Both the position numbers and the translations under genes were made by a program. The notes beneath the pieces were generated by a model, which saw nothing but the letters and a program-made list of their open reading frames with translations, was not told the origin of the DNA and ran no database searches. Shown here piece after piece: positions 29,564-36,233 of a DNA stretch of 36,233 nucleotides (its first letter is position 1; each line of letters starts with the position of its first letter). The stretch comes from Candidatus Dadabacteria bacterium UBA1144. GTDB lineage: Bacteria; Desulfobacterota_D; UBA1144. Location of the stretch: assembly GCA_905181755.1 (NCBI GenBank), contig CAJIYY010000022.1, positions 1 to 36,233 of the forward strand, read 5' to 3'.

Positions 29564-31252
29564 ATGAAAGAAGTAAAATTAGTAAAAAATGAAGGAATAA
29601 AAGAATCAAGTGATGGGTTACGGGGAACTATCGAAAACGAGTTAATTGATGAAAGTACAATCAAATTTTCCTCTGATAACGAGCAGGTTCTTAAGTTTCA
29701 TGGGATTTACCAGCAAGATGATAGAGATAAAAGAAAATCGCTGCAGAAGGCTGGCCTAGAAAAAGACTATAGCTTTATGATTAGAACGAAGAACCCAGGT
29801 GGCGGGAATATAAGCCCAGAGCAATGGGTCATAATGGATGAAATTACAAATGAGTGGGCAAATCCAACATTAAGAATTACGACTAGAGAATGTTTTCAAT
29901 TTCATGGGATTGGCAAGAAAAATCTTAAGAAATTAGTAAACGCATTAAATGAGAATCTCATAACTTCCTATGGTGCCTGTGGAGATATAGTAAGGAATAC
30001 GGTGGCATCACCAATATCTGATATTAGAGAGGATCTAAGCTACGATGCTCAGTCCTTAGCAAGGGAGATTGACAAGGAGACCCTAGCTAAGTCAAGAGGC
30101 TACTACGAGATTTGGGTTGATGGAGAGAAGGTCCTAACTAAGAAGAATCAAGATAAAATTGAAGAAGACTCCTTATACAAGAAGGCCTATCTTCCTAGAA
30201 AATTTAAAATCGGCGTTGGTCACCAGCTCGATAATTCAATTGACATCTACACTCAAGATATAGGAATTCTTCCGATAGTAGATGGAGAACAAAAATACTT
30301 TAATATCTTAGTCGGTGGAGGTTTAGGAAGTCACCATAGACAGAAGCAAACTTTCCCTAGACTTGCTGATGAGCTAGGAATGTGTCAGGAAGATCAAGTA
30401 TTAGAGGTCGTGAGGGCCATAATAAGCATCCAAAGAGACCATGGTGTGAGGACTAACAGAAAACAAGCAAGAATGAAATATCTGTTAGAGGATTGGGGTG
30501 TAGAAAAGTTTAGGAGCGAACTAGAGCTTAGGCTAGGATTCAAGCTAGAAACATATATCAAAAAATCTCTTACTAAGTTGGATAATTACTACGGGTGGCA
30601 CAAGCAGAAACAAGAGGGGAAATTTTATTGCGGAATTTTTATTGAAAATGGTCGTATTAAGGATACAGACTCAGTAAAACTTAAGTCCGGGCTTAGGGAA
30701 ATAATTCATAAATATAAGGTTGAAACTAGATTAACTGCAACACAAGATTTGATCTTAGTAAATGTTAACAAAGATGATGTTCAAGGGATAAAAGACCTGT
30801 TAAAGAAGAATAGTATAGATACAAACGAAAAATACTCTAACTTAAGATTAGCTTCAATGGCCTGCCCTGCTTTGCCAACATGTAGTCTTGCAGTTGCAGA
30901 AGCCGAAAGATTCCTTCCTTCTTTGATTGACGAGCTTGACCTTAGGGGCCTCGGGGGTGAGAAAATTAAAATCAGAATGAGCGGGTGTCCGAATTCATGC
31001 TCAAGACCTCCTGTCTCTGAGATAGGACTTATAGGGGCAACAGCAAATAAATATAATATTTATTTGGGTGGGGATTTCTATGGCACAAGGCTAAACAAAC
31101 TATTTATGGAACTAGTTGATGATTTCGAACTTGCAGATAAAATTTCTAAGTTAATAAATTACTGGAAACAAAATAGAGAGACTACAGAAGAGCCTTTTGG
31201 AGATTTTTGCAATAAGAAAGATTTTGAAATATTAAGGAGTGTAGTGGAATAG
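29564..31252 (+). CDS. cysI: Assimilatory sulfite reductase, siroheme [4Fe-4S] subunit (CysI/Sir-like)
   Basis: Reduces sulfite to sulfide with six electrons. 562 aa with two ferredoxin-like/siroheme repeats: LRITTRECFQFHGI and YGACGDIVRNTVASP in the first, RLTATQDLILVNV in the second. Cluster cysteines are in ACPALPTCSLAVAEAERFLP (C-x5-C, about Cys434 and Cys440) and MSGCPNSCSRP (C-x3-C, about Cys475 and Cys479), almost the positions known for E. coli CysI. A nitrite reductase role is less likely given the cys context. No CysJ flavoprotein gene is present, so electrons may come from a ferredoxin. GGAGGG five bases before the ATG is a strong ribosome-binding site. It heads a tight five-gene operon behind a complex regulatory leader. 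Confidence 0.92.
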   Translation: MKEVKLVKNEGIKESSDGLRGTIENELIDESTIKFSSDNEQVLKFHGIYQQDDRDKRKSLQKAGLEKDYSFMIRTKNPGGGNISPEQWVIMDEITNEWANPTLRITTRECFQFHGIGKKNLKKLVNALNENLITSYGACGDIVRNTVASPISDIREDLSYDAQSLAREIDKETLAKSRGYYEIWVDGEKVLTKKNQDKIEEDSLYKKAYLPRKFKIGVGHQLDNSIDIYTQDIGILPIVDGEQKYFNILVGGGLGSHHRQKQTFPRLADELGMCQEDQVLEVVRAIISIQRDHGVRTNRKQARMKYLLEDWGVEKFRSELELRLGFKLETYIKKSLTKLDNYYGWHKQKQEGKFYCGIFIENGRIKDTDSVKLKSGLREIIHKYKVETRLTATQDLILVNVNKDDVQGIKDLLKKNSIDTNEKYSNLRLASMACPALPTCSLAVAEAERFLPSLIDELDLRGLGGEKIKIRMSGCPNSCSRPPVSEIGLIGATANKYNIYLGGDFYGTRLNKLFMELVDDFELADKISKLINYWKQNRETTEEPFGDFCNKKDFEILRSVVE

Positions 31253-32137
31253 ATGAACAAAGTTTCATATCTAAAAGAGCTTGAAAGTGAGTCAATATTT
31301 ATACTCAGAGAGGTTGTAGCAGAATTTAAAAACCCTGTAATGCTATATTCCGTTGGTAAGGATTCAAGTGTAATGCTTCATTTAGCTAGAAAGGCATTCT
31401 TTCCTTCTAAGATTCCCTTTCCACTTCTTCACGTAGATACAGGTTATAAATTTAGAGAAATGTACGAATTCAGAGACTCTTTTGCAAAAGAGATTGGAGC
31501 AAACTTGATCGTCCATAGAAATGAAGATGCAATAAGCAAAGAGTTTCACCCGTCAAAAAATGGGGTGGCAAAATGCTGTGGGGCATTAAAGACTCAAGCT
31601 CTACTAGACGCACTAAGTAAATATAATTTTAATGCTGCAATAGGTGGAGCCAGAAGAGACGAGGAAAAATCAAGAGCCAAGGAAAGAGTCTTTTCATTTA
31701 GAGACTCCTTTGGACAATGGGACCCCAAGTCTCAAAAACCTGAACTCTGGAATATTTATAATGGTGAAATTGATGAAAATGAATCTGTTAGGGTTTTCCC
31801 TTTATCGAGTTGGACAGAAGTTGACATATGGAACTACATAAAGCACGAAGAAATTAAAATTGTTCCATTATATTTTGCAAAAAAAAGGAATGTGATAGTC
31901 CAAGGTAAAAACTTGATACCTTCAGATAGTCTAAAAAATAATGAATCAATTCAAGTTGAATCTAGATTTAGAACATTAGGCTGTATGCCATGCACTGGGG
32001 CAGTCAGATCTAATGCTACCAATATAGAGATGCTTATACAGGAAACTGTCGAAGCAAAAAGAAGTGAACGAGAGACAAGAATAATTGACCATGGCTCCAA
32101 CTCAATGGAAGACAAGAAAAAGGAGGGGTACTTCTAA
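31253..32137 (+). CDS. cysD: Sulfate adenylyltransferase subunit 2
   Basis: The catalytic subunit of ATP sulfurylase, making adenylyl sulfate (APS) from sulfate and ATP. It is a PP-loop ATPase: MLYSVGKDSSVMLHLARKAF with the SxGKDS loop at residues 33-38, then HVDTGYKFREMYEFRD, AIGGARRDEEKSRAKERVFSFRD, the typical LFNIYNG-like region as ELWNIYNGEIDENESVRVFPLSSWTEVDIW, and TLGCMPCTGAV near the C-terminus. 294 aa is normal. The ATG directly follows the sulfite reductase stop codon with no gap, and cysN follows after one base. Confidence 0.96.
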   Translation: MNKVSYLKELESESIFILREVVAEFKNPVMLYSVGKDSSVMLHLARKAFFPSKIPFPLLHVDTGYKFREMYEFRDSFAKEIGANLIVHRNEDAISKEFHPSKNGVAKCCGALKTQALLDALSKYNFNAAIGGARRDEEKSRAKERVFSFRDSFGQWDPKSQKPELWNIYNGEIDENESVRVFPLSSWTEVDIWNYIKHEEIKIVPLYFAKKRNVIVQGKNLIPSDSLKNNESIQVESRFRTLGCMPCTGAVRSNATNIEMLIQETVEAKRSERETRIIDHGSNSMEDKKKEGYF

Positions 32138-32138
32138 G

Positions 32139-33392
32139 ATGGTAGACAACACAGAAATCCTGAGATTTGCTACAGCTGGTAGCGTTGACGATGGAAAGTC
32201 AACGCTGATAGGTAGACTACTTTATGATTCTAAAGAAATATTCTTAGATCAACTTGAAGCCCTAGAAGAGGACTCAAAATCTAAGAACTTAGATACGATT
32301 GATCTCGCTCATCTTACAGACGGTCTTAAGGATGAACGAGAACAAGGGATAACTATAGATGTAGCTTATAGGTATTTCTCAACTCCAAAAAGAAAGTTCA
32401 TTATTGCAGATACTCCAGGTCATGAGGAATATACTAGGAATATGTTCACAGGAGCAAGCAACTCAAGCTTAGCAATTATACTGATTGATTCAAGGAAAGG
32501 CGTATTAAGGCAATCAAGAAGACATCTCTACATAAGCTATTTATTAGGAATTAAGAATATAATTGTTGCTGTAAATAAAATGGATCTAGTCAATTATAGT
32601 AGAGAGAAATTTTTATCAATAAGACAAGACTTTAAGGAAATATCCAAGGACCTTTCTATTGAATCTATTAACTTTGTTCCTCTATCAGCTCTAAATGGAG
32701 ACATGATTGTTCGTAGAGGGACCAATTTGCCCTGGTACAAAGGGGAAACTCTAATTTCCTTACTAGAGAACGTTAATCTTAAAAAAGAAAGTAACACTGG
32801 TCAAAACTGCTTTCCTGTTCAGCTTATATCTAGAGTGGACAATGAAGATGTAAAAGATTTTAGGGGCTACATGGGAACAGTAACATCAGGTAGGTTTAAA
32901 ATTGGTGAGAAGATTAAAGTTTTACCTAGTAAAAAAGAATCAGTAATAAAAAATATTTTAGTATCAGATTCGTACTCTGAAGAAATAAATAAAAACCAAT
33001 CAGGGACTATACTTCTAGAGGATGAAATTGAAATCTCACGAGGCGATTTAATTGCCAATGTAGAGTATTATCCAAGAACTAGTAGCGTAATAAATTGTCA
33101 GGTATGTTGGATGAGCAATGAAGCTCTAGTTCTAGATAAAAAATATCTCATTAAACATTCTAATAAAATTTCTAAGGCTATAGTAACAAAAATAATAAAT
33201 AAAGTTGATATTGAATCACTAAAAGAGACAGACTCATCTAATAGCTTAGAAATGAATGATATTGGAAAAGTCGAAATAAAGATTCAAAATCAAATTGTAA
33301 ACGACTCCTATGAATCGAATAGGAACTTAGGATCATTAATTATAATTGATATTGAATCAAACAATACAGTTGGTGCTGGAATTATAGAATAA
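32139..33392 (+). CDS. cysN: Sulfate adenylyltransferase subunit 1 (GTPase)
   Basis: The regulatory GTPase of ATP sulfurylase, an EF-Tu-like protein that couples GTP hydrolysis to APS formation. Motifs are G1 AGSVDDGKST (residues 13-22), G2 region EREQGITIDVAYRYF, G3 ADTPGHEEYTRNM, G4 AVNKMDLVN and G5 VPLSALNGD, then two beta-barrel domains. At 417 aa it is shorter than E. coli CysN (about 475). There is no fused APS kinase domain, which agrees with the downstream enzyme being an APS rather than PAPS reductase. The frame is open earlier, but the ATG at 32139 is placed after GGAGGGG and just after the cysD stop codon, so it is the start. Confidence 0.95.
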   Translation: MVDNTEILRFATAGSVDDGKSTLIGRLLYDSKEIFLDQLEALEEDSKSKNLDTIDLAHLTDGLKDEREQGITIDVAYRYFSTPKRKFIIADTPGHEEYTRNMFTGASNSSLAIILIDSRKGVLRQSRRHLYISYLLGIKNIIVAVNKMDLVNYSREKFLSIRQDFKEISKDLSIESINFVPLSALNGDMIVRRGTNLPWYKGETLISLLENVNLKKESNTGQNCFPVQLISRVDNEDVKDFRGYMGTVTSGRFKIGEKIKVLPSKKESVIKNILVSDSYSEEINKNQSGTILLEDEIEISRGDLIANVEYYPRTSSVINCQVCWMSNEALVLDKKYLIKHSNKISKAIVTKIINKVDIESLKETDSSNSLEMNDIGKVEIKIQNQIVNDSYESNRNLGSLIIIDIESNNTVGAGIIE

Positions 33393-34369
33393 TGGAAATT
33401 CTATTAATTTCTCTATTAAGCCTCTTGCTGGCTTTTAACATTGGAGCAAACAACGCCGCCTCCTCAATGGCTACAGTATATGGCTCGAAGATGCTCTCCA
33501 AGCTTGGGACTATGTCGCTCGTTTTCATCTTTGTATTCCTCGGTGCATCTTTCGGTGGAGAGAAAGTAGTAGAAACTGTAGGAAAAGGAATACTGCAGAT
33601 TGATTTTATTAAAATAGAAAATTCGCTTATATATCTCATACTAATTATTCCAATATTATGTATTTTAGTTGCAAATAGATCAAAAATACCAATCGCTACA
33701 ACTCACATAGTAGTTTGTACGATATTTGGAATCGGCTTAAGTCTGAACTCTATCAATGTAGACAAGGCGCAAGAAATTATAATTTGGTGGGTAGTTACTC
33801 CAATTGCCATATGGCTACTTAACTACTTGATTGGGAAATATCTCTACTTCGAAATAATTGACAAGCTGATCAACATGAACGGAAGGCGTACACAAAAGAT
33901 AAACCAATCACTCAAGTTTCTGTTAATTACTTCTGCATGTTTTCTAGCACTATTTGCAGGGGCAAATAACGCAGCGAATGCTGCAGCTCCTATAGTAGGA
34001 CTAGACTTAATCTCTGCCAAAGATGCGGCACTTATATCAGGATTTTTTATGGCACTTGGAGCTCTAATATTTGGAGGCGGGATTATGGAAAAAATTGCAA
34101 CCAAAATCACCTCTCTTTCAATTGTAAGAGCAATTTCGGTTAATTTCACAGCTGGAACGTTCCTTGCTTTCGCCTCTTTCTACGGTATTCCTATTTCTAT
34201 GGCAGAAATAATTACATCAGGGATAATTGGTTTTTCCTGCTCTTCAACAGGTTTCAAAGAAACTTTTAAAAAGAAAAGCGTTGCTCAAATTGTTGCATTC
34301 TGGATATTCACTCCGATTGTATGTGTTGTTATATCATTTCTTGTCACGAATGCTTTGGTTAAAGGATAA
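33392..34369 (+). CDS. PiT-family permease, probably sulfate uptake (CysP-like)
   Basis: 325 aa with roughly ten membrane helices and the two PiT family signatures: FNIGANNAASSMATVYGSK near the N-terminus and FAGANNAANAAAPIVGL in the second half. PiT proteins usually carry phosphate with H+ or Na+, but the CysP branch in Bacillus carries sulfate. Its position between cysN and cysH, with its start overlapping the cysN stop codon by one base, argues for sulfate. No ABC-type sulfate transporter is in the window. Phosphate specificity cannot be excluded from sequence. Confidence 0.85.
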   Translation: MEILLISLLSLLLAFNIGANNAASSMATVYGSKMLSKLGTMSLVFIFVFLGASFGGEKVVETVGKGILQIDFIKIENSLIYLILIIPILCILVANRSKIPIATTHIVVCTIFGIGLSLNSINVDKAQEIIIWWVVTPIAIWLLNYLIGKYLYFEIIDKLINMNGRRTQKINQSLKFLLITSACFLALFAGANNAANAAAPIVGLDLISAKDAALISGFFMALGALIFGGGIMEKIATKITSLSIVRAISVNFTAGTFLAFASFYGIPISMAEIITSGIIGFSCSSTGFKETFKKKSVAQIVAFWIFTPIVCVVISFLVTNALVKG

Positions 34370-34371
34370 AA

Positions 34372-35085
34372 ATGAAAGATATAGAAAAATTTTATAAAAG
34401 AGCAGTTAAAGAACGAAGTGCTAATTCTACAGAAGAATTATTAAATTTTATATCAGATAGTCATGGGAGCAAAGTGCAAATTGCCTCAAGCCTGGGTGCT
34501 GAAGATGTAGTCTTAATTGATATAATGAAGAGAAGGAATCTGGAGATAGACGTCTTTACTATAGATACAGGTCGACTAAATCAAGAAACTTATGATTTAA
34601 TTGATGAGATTTCTTCAAGATATGAGATTAAGATAAATATCCTGCTTCCTGAGCCTCTTGATGTAAAAGAGATGGTTGAGAAGAAGGGCATGAATCTCTT
34701 TTACGAATCAACTGAGAATAGAAAACTATGTTGTGACATTAGGAAAGTTAAACCCTTGAATAGACACTTGTCAGAATTAGATGCTTGGATTAGTGGTATC
34801 AGAAGTGAGCAAAATCAAAACAGACTTAGGTCTAAGAGAATAGAGCTTGAGCATAGAGATAAACTCATCATCAAATACAATCCACTATTGGATTGGACAT
34901 ACAAGCAAATCTTTGACTATATCAAAGAGAACAATGTTCCCTACAATAAGCTGCACGACTTAGGTTATCCATCAATTGGTTGCCTACCTTGTACTCGTTC
35001 AGTAAAACAAGGAGATAAAAATAGGTCTGGCAGATGGTATTGGGAAGAAGAAAGTAATACTGAGTGCGGGTTGCATGAAAATTAA
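34372..35085 (+). CDS. cysH: Adenylyl-sulfate (APS) reductase, assimilatory, 4Fe-4S type
   Basis: Reduces APS to sulfite and AMP using thioredoxin or glutaredoxin. PP-loop-like SSLGAEDVVLIDIM at residues 39-52 and FTIDTGRLNQETY follow the CysH fold. The Cys pairs KLCCDIRKVKPL (Cys120, 121) and GCLPCTRSV (Cys204, 207) bind the [4Fe-4S] cluster, which marks the APS-specific type as opposed to the cluster-less PAPS reductase. The catalytic Cys is in the C-terminal ECGLHEN (Cys232). 237 aa is normal. It is the last gene of the operon, 2 bp after the permease gene. No plus-strand terminator is seen after it. Confidence 0.94.
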   Translation: MKDIEKFYKRAVKERSANSTEELLNFISDSHGSKVQIASSLGAEDVVLIDIMKRRNLEIDVFTIDTGRLNQETYDLIDEISSRYEIKINILLPEPLDVKEMVEKKGMNLFYESTENRKLCCDIRKVKPLNRHLSELDAWISGIRSEQNQNRLRSKRIELEHRDKLIIKYNPLLDWTYKQIFDYIKENNVPYNKLHDLGYPSIGCLPCTRSVKQGDKNRSGRWYWEEESNTECGLHEN

Positions 35086-35098
35086 AGTAAAAAGGGCG

Positions 35099-35177
35099 AA
35101 AAAAAAGATTGAGTTTTAGTGCTAATCTCTTAGCTTTCTACGTGAGACAAACTATTTTATCTCTAACTCAACCTGAT
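35099..35177 (-). ncRNA. Candidate structured small RNA: three-way junction with GNRA loop and T8 end
   Basis: Read on the minus strand. P1 is TTGAGTT (35171-35165) with AACTCAA (35115-35109), extended by AG/CT around a two-base bulge. P2 is GAGATAAA-ATAG-TTTGTCTC (35163-35144), eight pairs including one G-U that would be a C-A mismatch on the other strand. P3 is GCTAA-GAGA-TTAGC (35134-35121), with a GNRA tetraloop only in this orientation. P1 is followed by TC and T8 (35106-35099), an intrinsic-terminator end. A consensus TTGACA lies upstream at 35212-35207. It could be an independent sRNA or the processed 3' UTR and terminator of the gene ending at 35220. Confidence 0.55.
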
Positions 35178-35183
35178 GTATAC

Positions 35184-35212
35184 AACTTACATAAAAGGAG
35201 ACTACTTGTCAA
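35184..35212 (-). promoter_or_regulatory. Possible promoter for the candidate small RNA
   Basis: On the minus strand, a perfect TTGACA (35212-35207) is followed 17 bases later by TAAGTT (35189-35184), a weak -10 match. Transcription would begin near 35177, just before the P1 stem. The weak -10 keeps confidence low. Confidence 0.3.
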
Positions 35213-35219
35213 CCATTTT

Positions 35220-36188
35220 TTAAACTTCTTTTGCTTCAGATATCTCCTCAGGAACAAAGATACTCCCTATAGGCAGTAAAAGTGCATCTCCTAGAACAGT
35301 TACCACTCTAAAAATCAATATACCAATAGTTGGGTCATCTGGTCCATATATAGGAGCCAATAGAGCTATAACTATAAATTCCCTTATTCCGATACCACCT
35401 GGTGCTCCCGGAATGATAAACATTCCAAGCCAAGTAATAGTAAAGAGGGATACAACATAAAGGTATCCAATATCCATACCAAGAAGATTCGAAAAAACAA
35501 AAAATTCAAGTGATCCCATTCCAAAGAAGAAACAAACAAGTAATACAAAGAGTTTTAATATTCTCATTATATTTCCTGAAGAAAGTGAAGTTTTGTAATT
35601 CCTTAGTGCCTTAAATAAATAGAAAATTATAGCCAAAGCACCAAAAATTAAGATACCAAACGAAAACGCTTTAACTTTACCTCCAGAAAAATCTCTAATT
35701 TTGGATATTAATTCGTCAGATAGAGAAAAAGCTCCAATATAGACAGAGGTTAAAACGATTATAAGACCAATCAAGACCATAAAGACTATCTCAAGAAAAT
35801 AACTCTGAACAACGTTCGCTTTAGAAGGGCCAAGTTTAGTGGCAAAATATATCCTAGCAACAACATGCATTAAATTTGAAGGTATATATTTATAAATTTG
35901 AGTTTTTGTATAAATTCCAATGATTCTCCACTTAGGTAGGTCAGAGCCATGAAGTAATTCAAGCATATACCTCCAACCAGTTGCCAGAAAACCCATTAGA
36001 AGAACATAGATAGATATAAAAATTAAAATTATAGGAATCCACGAATAGCTTATTTTTTCTTTAGCTGCTTCAAGGTCAATATTTACAACATATTTATAAA
36101 CAAAGTACAAAGCTAGGAAGCTAACTACATATCCCAGGTACTCTATTACTCTTTTCTTAAGAGTCTTCTTCTGTTTTTGACTGTCCAA
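35220..36188 (-). CDS. UPF0104 / lysylphosphatidylglycerol-synthase-type membrane protein
   Basis: 322 aa with about eight membrane helices. The family's recognisable pieces are present: YTKTQIYKYIPSNLMHVVARIYF in the first third, typical of the LPG_synthase_TM domain (pattern ...KYIPG.v...v.R), and FIIPGAPGGIGIREFIVIALL near the C-terminus, the conserved PGG.G.RE motif. The soluble catalytic domain of MprF is absent, so lipid aminoacylation cannot be assumed; stand-alone members are implicated in lipid or glycan handling. The start is TTG at 36188 with TGGAG seven bases upstream; no in-frame ATG is near. The 3' end is followed by the structured RNA/terminator. Confidence 0.8.
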   Translation of the reverse strand: MDSQKQKKTLKKRVIEYLGYVVSFLALYFVYKYVVNIDLEAAKEKISYSWIPIILIFISIYVLLMGFLATGWRYMLELLHGSDLPKWRIIGIYTKTQIYKYIPSNLMHVVARIYFATKLGPSKANVVQSYFLEIVFMVLIGLIIVLTSVYIGAFSLSDELISKIRDFSGGKVKAFSFGILIFGALAIIFYLFKALRNYKTSLSSGNIMRILKLFVLLVCFFFGMGSLEFFVFSNLLGMDIGYLYVVSLFTITWLGMFIIPGAPGGIGIREFIVIALLAPIYGPDDPTIGILIFRVVTVLGDALLLPIGSIFVPEEISEAKEV

Positions 36189-36233
36189 TTCGAGGCTCCA
36201 TAATAAAAATATCTAGGTTAAAAGCGTAAGTTT

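Noticed and set aside
33382..34149. Open frames on the minus strand across the permease gene
   Set aside because: They are antisense shadows of a well-supported PiT gene and have no start signals or recognisable motifs.
35086..35098. Plus-strand terminator for the cys operon
   Set aside because: The only T-tract in the region lies on the minus strand, so the hairpins at 35109-35171 do not form a plus-strand intrinsic terminator.
1..36233. CRISPR array, insertion sequence, prophage or replication origin
   Set aside because: No regularly spaced repeats, transposase genes, phage structural genes or DnaA-box clusters were seen in the window.

Overview
The window is about 36 kb of very AT-rich, densely packed bacterial chromosome. 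It is almost entirely housekeeping and envelope metabolism, with no prophage, IS element or CRISPR array. ExbB/ExbD-type proteins, an exported Cu-SOD lipoprotein, a UDP-sugar epimerase and a flippase point to a diderm. A futalosine-pathway menaquinone enzyme (MqnC), a CarD-family regulator, a PUR-domain small protein and a SAM-II/SAM-V type riboswitch fit an uncultured, streamlined, possibly marine lineage. I cannot assign a phylum from sequence alone.

Layout. 1-3.7 kb: 5' part of argB, a tyrosine recombinase, carD, an alkaline-phosphatase-superfamily hydrolase and a small phage-replication-like protein. 3.7-7.2 kb: biotin cluster bioB-bioA-bioF, with no bioD. 7.3-8.9 kb: an unknown protein and mqnC. 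8.9-11.8 kb: an exported protein, HPr and PTS enzyme I, then a tRNA-Arg on the other strand. 11.8-17.6 kb: a DCC-family protein, a class II aldolase-like protein, a UDP-sugar epimerase, a GtrA protein, a membrane glycosyltransferase and a polysaccharide flippase. 17.6-22 kb: aldo/keto reductase, thioredoxin reductase, YgfZ, PUR-domain protein, thiolase. 22-26.8 kb: Ddl, an EamA transporter, ExbD, ExbB, LysA and a 2Fe-2S ferredoxin. 26.8-29.2 kb: an unknown 66-aa protein with its own promoter and terminator, a membrane protein, glutaredoxin, a Cu-only-like SOD and TrhO. 29.2-35.1 kb: a complete assimilatory sulfate-reduction operon (sulfite reductase, cysD, cysN, PiT-type permease, APS reductase cysH). 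The end holds a UPF0104/LPG-synthase-type membrane protein and a candidate structured small RNA.

The most interesting region is the 384-bp leader of the sulfur operon (29180-29563). An extended -10 promoter is followed at the predicted RNA 5' end by a SAM-II/SAM-V-like pseudoknot whose 3' strand carries the ribosome-binding site of an 18-codon ORF. That ORF overlaps (ATGA) a 28-codon ORF with four Cys codons, three of them consecutive (CCC) near its end. Mutually exclusive hairpins and a 10-bp stem then precede the sulfite reductase gene. This looks like a two-input device reading SAM first and cysteinyl-tRNA second. A second strong candidate is a three-way-junction RNA with a GNRA tetraloop and a T8 tract on the minus strand at 35099-35177.

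The genome is extremely compact: seven convergent gene pairs end within 6 bp of each other or overlap, three of them sharing four bases of their stop codons. Several genes start about 5-7 nt after a -10 hexamer and look leaderless.
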